Virus record (IMG/VR): IMGVR_UViG_3300036859_000318
Location: 1-40,735 of that record
Source of the DNA: a virus
Strand: one strand, 5' to 3'
Length of the DNA stretch: 40,735 bases
In this document: positions 21,803 to 30,098 of the stretch, in pieces
How positions within the stretch are numbered: the stretch's first letter is position 1
Layout of the letters: each line of letters begins with the position of its first letter
Program-made: the position numbers and the translations under genes
Notes under the pieces: generated by a model
Told to the model about the DNA's origin: nothing
The model's input: only the letters and a program-made list of their open reading frames with translations
The model's database searches: none

Positions 21803-22102
21803 TCACTGACTGCGCGTACCCACCCATACGTCAACGCGCCCCGCCGCTGATCCCCTCAGCACGACAACCTCGGCAGTCCATGCGCGCCGATCGTCTTCCG
21901 TGGCCCACACCTGAATGTTCGCGAAGCGATCCGCGATGAAAAGCTCTGGAATCATCCCGAGTTCGTGCCGCACGACAAAAACGCCATTCACAGAATCCGA
22001 GCGCACCGGAGCCGCCCACCGGATCACTGGCGCGAGATTCGACAGAAACGCCGTGTTGATTGATGACGCGCTCGCGTCCCTGACCGTTGCGCGCGCTCTC
22101 AT
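21803..22102 (-). CDS. Small beta-rich virion-cluster protein
   Basis: A 99-aa protein (NTAFLSNLAPVIRWAAPVRS; GVFVVRHELGMIPELFIADR; NIQVWATEDDRRAWTAEVVV; GRVDVWVG). The alternating strands and the pattern HeLG..P..f.......i..Wat..D...W....v.. resemble short fibre or baseplate-like modules in phages. The ATG at 22102 overlaps the nozzle gene stop (ATGA). Exact role unknown. Confidence 0.6.
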   Translation of the reverse strand: MRARATVRDASASSINTAFLSNLAPVIRWAAPVRSDSVNGVFVVRHELGMIPELFIADRFANIQVWATEDDRRAWTAEVVVLRGSAAGRVDVWVGTRSQ

Positions 22103-24606
22103 AGGTTGTTCGTCCCTGCCGTTGGATTCGCGGCCGGATACTCGCCACGTTTTATCTGTATCGTTGCATCGAGAACGCTCAGCGAAAAGTTCCCCTCCCC
22201 GCCGTAGCCCGAATGCTCAATGCGTGGGAGGACACTCGGTCCCATCTGCCAGACTACCATCGGATCACGGATCTTGCCACCCGGCGACGTGTTCAGCGTC
22301 ATTTGATGCGACTTCGGGAAGGTGACGCCCTCATTGAACGAAACGTAAGCCGTCGTCGTCTGGCTCGCGCTCGCCTGCGCAACGGTTGACGAATGGTGAA
22401 CGCCGATCTCTTCCAGAATCGCGTCCCATCGCGGCGCAGTCATCTCCAGCGGCTTCAACCAAAGATCCGCGACCACGGGAAGCGTGCCGCTGTTGCTGAT
22501 CGTGTCGTACGCTCCGTCGTCAGTATCCTCGCACGTCCATGTGACGGTATTGTCAACTACCGTACTACCTGCCGCCGTGGGCCAAGTCGGTTCCGTCGTC
22601 GCGTGCGAAGTGCCGCCCGTCGTCGCGCGGTATCGGAATCCATTCGCAGTCGTCGGGACGACTGTGTAGTTCGTCGTGTACGCTCGCGCGACTGCCCACG
22701 CGGGGAACGACATCTGCGCGCGCGTGAGTCCGGCCGTTCCTGCCGCGGCCGTCCCCCATGCCACGTACATCGTTTGCGTATTCGGGTTGTAAAGCATGTC
22801 GCGGACTTCGTAGCCGGTCGGGGTGAGCGATGATCCGCCGCCCGCATCGAGGAACGACCACGCCTGATAGTCGAGATGGTAGACGTAGATCCGCCCCTTT
22901 TGCGTGTACACCCACACCTGCCGGTCTTTCTTGTGGACGCGGAGAATCGGGAGATTGTACGTCGCCTGCGATTCAACCCACGTTGCGGAATCCTTGTTCA
23001 GAATTTCCTCGCGCATGCCGTCGCCGCACAACGGTTCCGGAGGCACGCCCGGTTTCATCCGGTAAACCTCATTCTCGCCGATAAAGTACCACCATCCCTC
23101 AAACTCGTCGTGCGCGCGAGGACCGAGGCACCCGACGCCGACAAGCACGTCCTCGGGCAGGATCGGATTCGCGGCGTCAGACGTTGCGTTGAAAATCCAC
23201 ACCGCATTTCGTTTCGCCGCGAGAAGCCTATTGCCGACAGACTTCAGGGCGGTACCGCGTCCCGCGATGTCCGTGCAGCGGTAGAAGTTGGATGCGATGA
23301 CATTCGCAGCCTCACCGGGTTCTGACCACACGACCTGATCTGAGATATTCTCTGTACCGACAGTTCCGGATTCCGTGTTCATGAACGGATGCTTGAACGA
23401 TGACAAAACTATCTGATGGCCGTAATTGCGCTTATCTGCCGCGCCATCAGTCAGGCCGTCCTTATAGGCGAATCGCACGGCCGCGAGCGTTGCCAAGGTT
23501 GCCGTACTGCTGTTACCAAATTTCAAGCGCGCTGCGATTCGCGTAGAACTCGGCGTCTTCAGCGATCCTGTTACGTAAAACGATTGGAAATCCGGCGTGT
23601 CAGAAACCGACGGGACGGTGATGTCCTGTTGCGCGAGAATGTCTGAACCTTCAAGTGTCCAGACCACGCTGCCATCGGCAGTCGTTCCTCCGGGTGTCGT
23701 GCCCCACACAGGCTCACCAGCCGCAGACGTTCCGGCAGTCGTAACCCGATAGCGAAAACCATTCGGCGCCGTTGGTGTGCGAATCGCTCCGAGCGAATAC
23801 GCGGTCGCGGTAGCCCATACGTAGTTAATGTAAATCTGCTGCGTCATCGGGACGCGATACGTCTCGTGATCTCCGGCGAGTTGCGCTAGATATGTGATGT
23901 CAGTCGGCCCGGTGATGGAGATCGTGAGATTTGTTGTTTGTAGCGCCGAGTTCGTTGTGACGGTTGGAAGAATCCGATACGTTACCGTTGATCCGGATGT
24001 GATCGTATCGACGTTCGTAGTAGAACGCGACCACACGGCCGGATCATAGGCGTAGCTAGTCGAAAGCTGATTAGTGAAATTAAGCGTGGCCCCGAACGCA
24101 AACAAACGATCAATATAGGATTCGAGCGCGGATGGACGAATGCCGTTATTGACGGGACCAAACGCGAGATTCGGGATCGGTAGAGATGTTGAATTGGATG
24201 CAAACGAGTCGGTATTGTTTCCGGCTAGCGAATTTAACGTGATGTAGATTTGCCCGTGGTAATTGACCGCGTTGAGGATACGCAAGGCGTTAAACGACGA
24301 GCTATTGAACGAAACAGAATTCAACTCGCCGCTTACGGCCTTAAGATAGAAATCGTTACTATCGTTGAAGAAGAACAAGCGTGTAACCTTGTTCGCTCCG
24401 TCCTCGAAATTCATGAGTCCCGATACGCCAACGACGTTATCGAACGTGAACGGCGCGCGCACCGGCATACGCGGCCCCGGCCGCACGAGCAGGTTACGCA
24501 TTCTCCGGCAATATCCGTCAGGAATCTGCGACGCGTCGCCAGATGAATACTGACCCCTCAGGAAGGGGACCGGAATCGTTGGGCGCGGATCGGCAATTTT
24601 CGGCAT
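22099..24606 (-). CDS. Nozzle-like tail protein with two Ig/carbohydrate-binding-like insert modules
   Basis: An 835-aa beta-rich protein. The N-terminus (PVPFLRGQYSSGDASQIPDG, then CRRMRNLLVRPGPRMPVRAP, FFFNDSNDFYLKAVSGE, ALRILNAVNYHGQIYITLNS) follows the layout of podovirus nozzle proteins (T7 gp12, P22 gp10 type), in which a list of strands builds a beta-propeller around the DNA channel. A later stretch (GTALKSVGNRLLAAKRNAVW, GWWYFIGENEVYRMKPGVPP) fits propeller blades. Two related modules are inserted: GFRYRVTTAGTSAAGEPVWG... near 23655-23766 and GFRYRATTGGTSHATTEPTW... near 22528-22645. The ATG at 24606 follows the previous stop by one base. Confidence 0.7.
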   Translation of the reverse strand: MPKIADPRPTIPVPFLRGQYSSGDASQIPDGYCRRMRNLLVRPGPRMPVRAPFTFDNVVGVSGLMNFEDGANKVTRLFFFNDSNDFYLKAVSGELNSVSFNSSSFNALRILNAVNYHGQIYITLNSLAGNNTDSFASNSTSLPIPNLAFGPVNNGIRPSALESYIDRLFAFGATLNFTNQLSTSYAYDPAVWSRSTTNVDTITSGSTVTYRILPTVTTNSALQTTNLTISITGPTDITYLAQLAGDHETYRVPMTQQIYINYVWATATAYSLGAIRTPTAPNGFRYRVTTAGTSAAGEPVWGTTPGGTTADGSVVWTLEGSDILAQQDITVPSVSDTPDFQSFYVTGSLKTPSSTRIAARLKFGNSSTATLATLAAVRFAYKDGLTDGAADKRNYGHQIVLSSFKHPFMNTESGTVGTENISDQVVWSEPGEAANVIASNFYRCTDIAGRGTALKSVGNRLLAAKRNAVWIFNATSDAANPILPEDVLVGVGCLGPRAHDEFEGWWYFIGENEVYRMKPGVPPEPLCGDGMREEILNKDSATWVESQATYNLPILRVHKKDRQVWVYTQKGRIYVYHLDYQAWSFLDAGGGSSLTPTGYEVRDMLYNPNTQTMYVAWGTAAAGTAGLTRAQMSFPAWAVARAYTTNYTVVPTTANGFRYRATTGGTSHATTEPTWPTAAGSTVVDNTVTWTCEDTDDGAYDTISNSGTLPVVADLWLKPLEMTAPRWDAILEEIGVHHSSTVAQASASQTTTAYVSFNEGVTFPKSHQMTLNTSPGGKIRDPMVVWQMGPSVLPRIEHSGYGGEGNFSLSVLDATIQIKRGEYPAANPTAGTNNL

Positions 24607-24607
24607 G

Positions 24608-25054
24608 CTAACAACTCGGTGTGCAGAGATTCTGATAGATAACGAGATACTTGCCGTTGGGGGCAGCAAGAGGTCCGTATGCACAATCTTTTAAGATGAG
24701 CGAACCTCGAAACAGCGACGCGAGCGCGTAGCTCGTAAACGACTGAATCACGTAGTTACTAATCGTCGAACCTGAACACGCTGGATGTGCCGTTGCGAAT
24801 CCGCTCAGCGTCGGCTCGTCCAGCTCTGTTGTCTGATGAATCAGAAGATAAACGACATCATCACCGCCTCCGGTGGCAATCACGCGTTGCGGTATCAGCG
24901 ATAGACGATCCTGCTGCGTCGTTTGGAGGAATGCGGTTTCAGCGAATGCATCGTTCGCATTGGCAAACGTGCGGATCGTGAGCGCGGATTGCTGGACTTG
25001 CGCGCTGATCGTAGCGGCAAACATGAGAACGAGCATGAATGTTAAGTTTTTCAT
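24608..25054 (-). CDS. Secreted-type protein encoded between adaptor and nozzle genes
   Basis: A 148-aa protein with a classic signal peptide (MKNLTFMLVLMFAATISAQV, cleavage likely after SA). The mature part is beta-rich (QQSALTIRTFANANDAFAET; LSLIPQRVIATGGGDDVVYL; GKYLVIYQNLCTPSC) with four Cys that could form disulfides. Virion proteins are assembled in the cytoplasm, so an exported product here is odd. It may act in the envelope during infection, for example blocking adsorption, or the hydrophobic start may anchor it. Start is 17 bases after the preceding stop, with only a distant GGAG. Confidence 0.6.
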   Translation of the reverse strand: MKNLTFMLVLMFAATISAQVQQSALTIRTFANANDAFAETAFLQTTQQDRLSLIPQRVIATGGGDDVVYLLIHQTTELDEPTLSGFATAHPACSGSTISNYVIQSFTSYALASLFRGSLILKDCAYGPLAAPNGKYLVIYQNLCTPSC

Positions 25055-25071
25055 GTGTTCAGCATACTCCG

Positions 25072-25770
25072 TCAGGCGGGCACTCCCGCAACTTTCAGCC
25101 GCACTCGGTCGCCGCGCTTCTCCAATCCGGACGGATTCACGGTCATGGTGATGTCGCGCTGAACGTACCCGTTCCACCTCTCCGCGTCCGTCATCCACCC
25201 CATCTGTTCCATCGTGATCGCGGTCGCGCACTTCACGATGACGGGATGCCAGAGGTCATTCACGACGAACGTTTGCTGCGCGCTCGTCAGGGCCGATTCC
25301 TTCCGGACGCCGCGCGCAACAAGAACCGTGCGGTAGTCTGTCGGCGATGTGGAGGTTGTCGGCCAGTAGTAAATCTGCGCCCCGTCGCGCCGCCATCGCA
25401 GCGGCCATCCGGTAGAGGTTTTATCGAGCAGGGCGAACTTCTCGGGGTCCGTCTCCTCCTCCATTTTGTACTCAGTGTCCGCGTCCGGGTCGTAATTCGT
25501 CGCGACTTCGGTTCGCGTCACGGTTTGGAGAACGAGCATGTTGTCAGGGATCGGCATCGCGTTCGCGTTCGCGTCCGTGAGTCTCCACCACCGCCGATTC
25601 TGAAGCTCCGGGAAAAGGTTGAACGCGCGACGATCCTCGGCGAACGCAGCGATAATCACGCGATTCGCGGCCTCGTTCACGTTGTCGGCGACGTTCGAAT
25701 AGAACGGATGCGCGGGCTGCATGTTGCCGCAGTTCCGGTAAACGAGCGTCTGCATCGTGCCAAAGTTCAT
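25072..25770 (-). CDS. Tail adaptor-like (head-tail connector) protein
   Basis: A 232-aa protein placed directly upstream of the nozzle region. The N-terminal half is helical (ADNVNEAANRVIIAAFAEDR; FNLFPELQNRRWW). The middle has PIPDNMLVLQTVTRTEVATN and strands (WPLRWRRDGAQIYYWPTTST), and the end contains helices (NDLWHPVIVKCATAITMEQM) followed by a tail. Helical bundle plus small beta section is the shape of podovirus adaptors (T7 gp11 type). Identification is from context and layout, not a clear motif. The ATG overlaps the upstream stop (ATGA). Confidence 0.55.
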   Translation of the reverse strand: MNFGTMQTLVYRNCGNMQPAHPFYSNVADNVNEAANRVIIAAFAEDRRAFNLFPELQNRRWWRLTDANANAMPIPDNMLVLQTVTRTEVATNYDPDADTEYKMEEETDPEKFALLDKTSTGWPLRWRRDGAQIYYWPTTSTSPTDYRTVLVARGVRKESALTSAQQTFVVNDLWHPVIVKCATAITMEQMGWMTDAERWNGYVQRDITMTVNPSGLEKRGDRVRLKVAGVPA

Positions 25771-26255
25771 GGATCGTACCGCACGCTGAAGTAGCCGATC
25801 TGGATGTCGTTTGCTGTCGCGACGCCGTTAGTTCCAACTGCCGCAATGAGTAATGTGGACGCGAAATCGATCGACGGGAATGCGAGGAGTGTAGTGGTTT
25901 GATTCGTCACCCCAACGCGACCATTCGGCATGACTTTCCCCGTCGAAGCAGTGACGCGTGCAACCTTGACCCGAATCCACCAGAACGTGTTATTGGGGGC
26001 GGTTGTGACGGCGTTCACGGCGTACGAATTCGCGCCGATTTCAATGGCCATCGTTTTCGTGTTCGCATTTGCCGCAACACTTCCGGCAGCTTCGATGACT
26101 AATTCCTGCCCCGCCGCACCAAGTTGACCGGCCGCAACGGTGTAACTGGCGAGCGTCTTCTTCGTCGTGTTCGCGTCCGTCCCAACCGTGTCCGTCGTGA
26201 CGTATAGCAATCCCGCAGCGTGTGCCACTCCATCCACCTCTTTCCAGTCAGGCAT
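25767..26255 (-). CDS. Beta-rich virion surface/decoration-type protein
   Basis: A 162-aa protein starting MPDWKEVDGVAHAAGLLYVT. The core (TLASYTVAAGQLGAAGQELV, IEAAGSVAANANTKTMAIEI, NTFWWIRVKVARVTASTGKV, FASTLLIAAVGTNGVATAND) shows the jelly-roll-like pattern TLa.Ytv.ag.L...g..l.i.a.G..a.n.n.Kt. common in phage fibre and decoration proteins. AGG stands just before the ATG at 26255, which overlaps the methyltransferase end by eight bases. Confidence 0.65.
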   Translation of the reverse strand: MPDWKEVDGVAHAAGLLYVTTDTVGTDANTTKKTLASYTVAAGQLGAAGQELVIEAAGSVAANANTKTMAIEIGANSYAVNAVTTAPNNTFWWIRVKVARVTASTGKVMPNGRVGVTNQTTTLLAFPSIDFASTLLIAAVGTNGVATANDIQIGYFSVRYDP

Positions 26256-26970
26256 TCGCGGCCTCCGGCATCGGTTCTTTCCGGAGGACCACGGCGATAT
26301 CGTCAATCACGTTGAAGCAATGCACCTTGTCCCACGCTATGCGCTCTTCCGAGAAACCGGCGCTTTCGTAATCCTCGTGCGGCGCGAAGTAAAACTCTCC
26401 GTTCAAAACGGAGAAGTTCACGCGGTCCCGCGCATGCTCCTGCTTTTCTCGCACGAGCCAATCCCATGATAGGTACGCGAAACGCGCCTCGAAAACGGGT
26501 TGCTTGTGATCCGGATCTTGGAAGTACCGGCTGTTGAGAAAGTACGGCGCTTTGATGATGTAGTGCCCGCCCGGTTTGAGCACGCGGTACGCCTCGCGGA
26601 AGTGCAGATTCCAGTCCGGCACGTGTTCAAGAAAGTGCGAGGAATGGAGGAGATCAACGGATTCGTCGCGGATGCGAAGCGTTGCGCCGAAGACTTCGCG
26701 CTCTTCTCCCTTGTCGATATCGAAGGCCATCACGGACGGGTAGTAAACAGACCACGGCTCACGGTAGAGGTCCGCCTTCCGAATGCGCTCGCCAGTAGCA
26801 TACAGATCAAGCCCAATGTAATCGGGCTCCGGCCGCTGTCCGCATCCGAGATCATAGAGCAGAGGAGATTCAACCGTGCGGCGAATCTCAGTAAGCAATT
26901 CCGCCTCAACCGCAAGAATCGTCCGCGTCTTCTCTTTCTTCGCCTTCCGCTTCGCTGCGACTTCATCCAT
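26248..26970 (-). CDS. SAM-dependent methyltransferase (class I)
   Basis: A 240-aa enzyme. Motif I, LLYDLGCGQRPEPDYIGLDL (residues 37-56), binds S-adenosylmethionine. Later come a loop with SHFLEHVPDW (111-120) and AYRVLKPGGHYIIKAPYF (127-144), the usual strand 5 of type-11 methyltransferases. A charged N-terminal helix precedes the fold (MDEVAAKRKAKKEKTRTILA). The gene starts at a TAATG overlap with the glycosyltransferase gene, so the two are co-expressed. No DNA methyltransferase motif (DPPY type) is present. A sugar or protein on the virion or host surface is a more likely substrate than DNA, which is inference. Confidence 0.8.
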   Translation of the reverse strand: MDEVAAKRKAKKEKTRTILAVEAELLTEIRRTVESPLLYDLGCGQRPEPDYIGLDLYATGERIRKADLYREPWSVYYPSVMAFDIDKGEEREVFGATLRIRDESVDLLHSSHFLEHVPDWNLHFREAYRVLKPGGHYIIKAPYFLNSRYFQDPDHKQPVFEARFAYLSWDWLVREKQEHARDRVNFSVLNGEFYFAPHEDYESAGFSEERIAWDKVHCFNVIDDIAVVLRKEPMPEAANA

Positions 26971-27788
26971 TAATAGATCCTTCCCGTTTTGAAATCCATG
27001 TGCCCGACCTTGACGCCGCAGTTGACGCCGAACCGCGCGCCCGCTTCCTTCTTCGCCTTCCGGCAGAAATAGAGATCCTGCGTCGTTCCGCCCTCGGTCG
27101 CGAACCACGGCTCGGAGACGCGCGAGAAGAGTTCCTTACGCCACATCGCGCAGCCCATCCCGATCCCGTTTACTTCAATCGTCTCACCCTCGGACACTGC
27201 GCGCTTCACGCTCTGCGGTCGGAAATCGTTCGGATCTTTCTTCGGGTCGCCATACGCCATCGGTCGCGTAGGAATACTCTTCGTCATATAGAGTCCCGAC
27301 ATGGCATCATAGCCATGATGCCCGTTCGCGCATTCCCATGACTTGCCATTGATTTCTTCGCCGCAATCAGGGCACACGTAGAGTGATGCAAATAGACTCT
27401 CGATGGCATCGCGCGGGATGATATTGTCTTCCTCGGTCGTGAGCACGAACGACGTAGACGCGATGATGTCGGCACCCTCGCGCGTGAATTTCTCTTCTGC
27501 TGCGGCGTCATCCGTTGCCCACTTGAAGAGGTTGTTGTATGCCTCCCCGACTTCAAGGCCGATCGTGATCAATCGGAACGATCGCTGCGTGTTCATTGGC
27601 CACGAAATTTGATCCCACGATTCCGCGATCTTCACGTGGAACATTCCCGTCTTCATCGGGATACACCATGTCACCGACTGATCAAGCCAATTCTTCGTGT
27701 GCTCGAATGTATCGAGAATTTCGGTGCGAAAGCCGAGAGCCCCTTCATGTAAAGACTTGCCCTCGACGGGTCGAATGACTGCGCTCAT
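26970..27788 (-). CDS. GT-A-like glycosyltransferase with an apparent zinc-ribbon insertion
   Basis: A 272-aa protein. FVLTTEEDNIIP (about 114-125) resembles the acidic metal/sugar-nucleotide site of family 2-type transferases. EVNGIGMGCAMWRKELFSRV (205-224), PWFATEGGTTQDLYFCRKAK (227-246) and CGVKVGHMD (257-265) match the C-terminal acceptor part, where TQDLYFC takes the place of the usual (S/G)EDvyf. Between them lies YVCPDCGEEINGKSWECANG plus HH, a four-ligand Cys/His ribbon. The role may be virion protein or glycan decoration together with the methyltransferase, with which it overlaps (TAATG). Family identification is good; substrate unknown. Confidence 0.7.
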   Translation of the reverse strand: MSAVIRPVEGKSLHEGALGFRTEILDTFEHTKNWLDQSVTWCIPMKTGMFHVKIAESWDQISWPMNTQRSFRLITIGLEVGEAYNNLFKWATDDAAAEEKFTREGADIIASTSFVLTTEEDNIIPRDAIESLFASLYVCPDCGEEINGKSWECANGHHGYDAMSGLYMTKSIPTRPMAYGDPKKDPNDFRPQSVKRAVSEGETIEVNGIGMGCAMWRKELFSRVSEPWFATEGGTTQDLYFCRKAKKEAGARFGVNCGVKVGHMDFKTGRIY

Positions 27789-28087
27789 TTATGCACCCAC
27801 ACCCCATCCTCGCGCACCCATAGGCCACTATTCAAGCCTGCGCTGATGCAGGAGTACAGCGAGCCGTCACTCACCACCAGAGTCGGCGCCTCGCTTCCTG
27901 AATACCATTTCACGACGCCGCCGACATTGAGCGCGCCGCCGAACGTGGCGAACTGGCCCATGCTCACAAGGTTGCCTTCGTGGTCGATCGAAAATAGTGT
28001 GTCGCCGTCTTGGGCCGTCTTGACGTGTAGCCACTGACCGGGGATGGTCGGAACGACGACGACTACGGGTTCGGTGTATGTTGGCAT
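27785..28087 (-). CDS. Small virion-cluster protein, fibre-associated
   Basis: A 100-aa protein with a beta-rich sequence (EPVVVVVPTIPGQWLHVKTA, TLFSIDHEGNLVSMGQFATF, LNVGGVVKWYSGSEAPTLVV). It has the repeated strand-turn pattern of short tail-fibre modules (dG.l...g.f...G.l.vgG). TAATG at the upstream junction and ATGA at the downstream one. Likely a partner or extension of the fibre-like protein encoded just upstream. Confidence 0.6.
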   Translation of the reverse strand: MPTYTEPVVVVVPTIPGQWLHVKTAQDGDTLFSIDHEGNLVSMGQFATFGGALNVGGVVKWYSGSEAPTLVVSDGSLYSCISAGLNSGLWVREDGVWVHK

Positions 28088-29130
28088 TACGCGATATCCT
28101 CCAAAATAAAATGTGATCCGACGAGAACAGAGCTTGTTCCGTTTGCAGCATTCTGCGCGAATTGCGGTAGCAGGGTGCCACCAGCATTGACTGTGATTAA
28201 CCCGATAAGCTCCGTGTAGTACGCTGTGCCGACCGCCTCACCGGCCGATCCGCCCAAGGCAGTCTGTCGTGAGTTAATTCGAAACGCATTCGAGCCATTG
28301 TTGATGGAATTTATTTGGTACACGATCGCGGTAGCCGTTGCGGTTCCGGCAATAGCGTACTTGTGACCGCCTACGGCATCGGTGTTTACGTACAAGACCG
28401 CGCGGAACGAATACGAACGACCGGCGGTAACGGTGACGGAGAGATCCGCCACGTCCGCAAGTGTCGCGTCAGTCTTATCGAACTGCGTCGCTACGCGCTT
28501 GCGGCTGCCGGTCTGGCGCACGAAATCTGCCGAAGGAGTCGTGAGTGCAGGAGAATTAGCGAAGACGAGCGATCCCGATCCCGTCTCGTTCGTGATGACA
28601 CCGGCCAGCTCTGCCGACGATGTTGCGGCGAACGCGGAAAGCTTATTCTCCAATAACGCAAATGTCCCGGCCAAATTCTGAACGATCTGCGTCCGCGAAG
28701 TCGTAAGCCCCGACATATTGAGGGTCAACAGAACGCCGGAGACGTTACTTTCAAAGAACGTGGGCCCTATGGAGTTTGTGAACCGAATGCTATTCGAATT
28801 CGCGTCATCGATCCTGAGCGCGATTCCGGTTTGCGTGATAATGCCAGTATCGCTGATTGTTACGGCGCGGCTCTGAAGCGTCGCGCCGCCCGCCCCATCG
28901 GCCGCGAGGACCGCGTTGTCTGTCGCGCCGGTCGATCCGCCGATACCTGCGGCAGGAGCGGACCATCCAAGTTGACCATTCAAAAAGTTCGTCGCGATAT
29001 TGTCGCCTTTCGGCAAAAGGCCGTGCTGCGTCGTCGAAGCGTTACGTGTCGTTACGTCTGTGAACGCAAGCTCGGATTCTGAGATCGATCCGCCGAGCGC
29101 GCTTGGTGCTGTTCCGATTTCGAGAGGCAT
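28087..29130 (-). CDS. Tail-fibre or receptor-binding-type protein
   Basis: A 347-aa protein. The N-terminus has TTRNASTTQHGLLPKGDNIA, a segment often repeated in phage fibres, then NAVLAADGAGGATLQSRAVT and other short repeats typical of trimeric beta-helical shafts (AELAGVITNETGSGSLVFAN, SPALTTPS). The C-terminal 120 residues (FDKTDATLADVADLSVTVTA, GRSYSFRAVLYVNTDAVGGH, KYAIAG) look like a compact beta-sandwich head. This architecture is that of host-recognition fibres. It is short, so it may need the neighbouring genes. Confidence 0.7.
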   Translation of the reverse strand: MPLEIGTAPSALGGSISESELAFTDVTTRNASTTQHGLLPKGDNIATNFLNGQLGWSAPAAGIGGSTGATDNAVLAADGAGGATLQSRAVTISDTGIITQTGIALRIDDANSNSIRFTNSIGPTFFESNVSGVLLTLNMSGLTTSRTQIVQNLAGTFALLENKLSAFAATSSAELAGVITNETGSGSLVFANSPALTTPSADFVRQTGSRKRVATQFDKTDATLADVADLSVTVTAGRSYSFRAVLYVNTDAVGGHKYAIAGTATATAIVYQINSINNGSNAFRINSRQTALGGSAGEAVGTAYYTELIGLITVNAGGTLLPQFAQNAANGTSSVLVGSHFILEDIA

Positions 29131-29137
29131 GACGCTC

Positions 29138-29518
29138 CTAATACTGGTAGAAATACTGAATGCAAAGCTCGGCGGTTGCCGTTTCTTCGATGAATTTCAG
29201 TGTACGAATCAGATCCGCAGAGTTATCCACGCTGAACGGCTGTCCCGGCTCGATGCGAATTCCTTCTGACGTTGTTGGATTCGTGGTTGTGCGCCATCGC
29301 ACGTTCTGAGTCGATACGCGGAAAGTCGCAGCGGTCGGCGGAGGGGTGAGGGCGTTGCCCTTGTCCCCCGCGGATGTCGTATCCGACCAGATGCTTTTTG
29401 CCGTCGAAAGATTCGAATACCGCGCGTATCCGTTGTTGGCAGCGACGACGGTGATGCCGTTGTATGTCGCTCCGTCAACGTATGGAATCAACGGAAGTTT
29501 GAAGCCTCCACCGCTCAT
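29138..29518 (-). CDS. Small beta-rich virion protein
   Basis: A 126-aa protein (GGGFKLPLIPYVDGATYNGI, RVSTQNVRWRTTTNPTTSEG, IRIEPGQPFSVDNSADLIRT, ATAELCIQYFYQY). The VRWRTT....T...G..l..G.pf.v....li...kFI......A.l.v.Y pattern is common in phage capsid- or connector-associated small proteins of unknown role. GAGGTAA lies just upstream of the ATG at 29518. Confidence 0.65.
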   Translation of the reverse strand: MSGGGFKLPLIPYVDGATYNGITVVAANNGYARYSNLSTAKSIWSDTTSAGDKGNALTPPPTAATFRVSTQNVRWRTTTNPTTSEGIRIEPGQPFSVDNSADLIRTLKFIEETATAELCIQYFYQY

Positions 29519-29522
29519 GAGA

Positions 29523-30098
29523 TTACCTCACTCGAAAGATGTTCCGGAATGTCGTTCCGTTGAAAGTCAGAGAATAGAAATCGCCCGGCGTTGCGCCGAC
29601 ATCCGCCTGCACCGAGAGATCCGTCTGTGTTGCCGTCCGCGAGGATACCGCAACCGTGATGCCGCTCGTCGCCGAGACTGTGTCTGCCGTCGAGAAGTTG
29701 TGGCCAGCGAGTACGAGAGTCGTAGCCGCGGCACCACGGGTGAGGTATAGGGGAACGCTTGGCGTGACCGCCACGCCCGAAACGGTCATTGAGACGGTCA
29801 CACCTACGGGTGCGTCCTCGGTCGCGTATTTGAGGGCGAATGGCTGCCCCTCGATGACATCCTCCGCGATCCACTCGAACGCCTCCCCACGAATCCGTTC
29901 AAGCTCGTCCCGGCCTCGAATCTCGACGCAGTTCGGGCATCGGCGACGGCCGTCCTCCCACGCCATGACCGAGGACGGGTAAAGACCATCGCAGCGATGA
30001 CACCGCTCCTGCCGCATCTCGTCGATGCGTTGCCGTTCGTAAAACTCCGGCCCGCGCCAGACGCGCGGCAGTGGGCGGCTTTGGGCGATGATGCGCAT
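29523..30098 (-). CDS. Zn-finger / Ig-like fusion virion protein
   Basis: A 191-aa protein. Residues about 33-57 hold two Cys pairs (CHRCDGLYPSSVMAWEDG, then CPNCVE), a zinc ribbon, embedded in a charged region. From about residue 95 a beta-sandwich follows (GVTVSMTVSGVAVTPSVPLY; TTLVLAGHNFSTADTVSATS; TQTDLSVQADVGATPGDFYS) in IPT/TIG-like style. Combining a ribbon with an Ig-like domain next to the capsid genes suggests an accessory capsid or fibre-attachment protein. The ATG follows the preceding stop without a gap. Confidence 0.6.
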   Translation of the reverse strand: MRIIAQSRPLPRVWRGPEFYERQRIDEMRQERCHRCDGLYPSSVMAWEDGRRRCPNCVEIRGRDELERIRGEAFEWIAEDVIEGQPFALKYATEDAPVGVTVSMTVSGVAVTPSVPLYLTRGAAATTLVLAGHNFSTADTVSATSGITVAVSSRTATQTDLSVQADVGATPGDFYSLTFNGTTFRNIFRVR

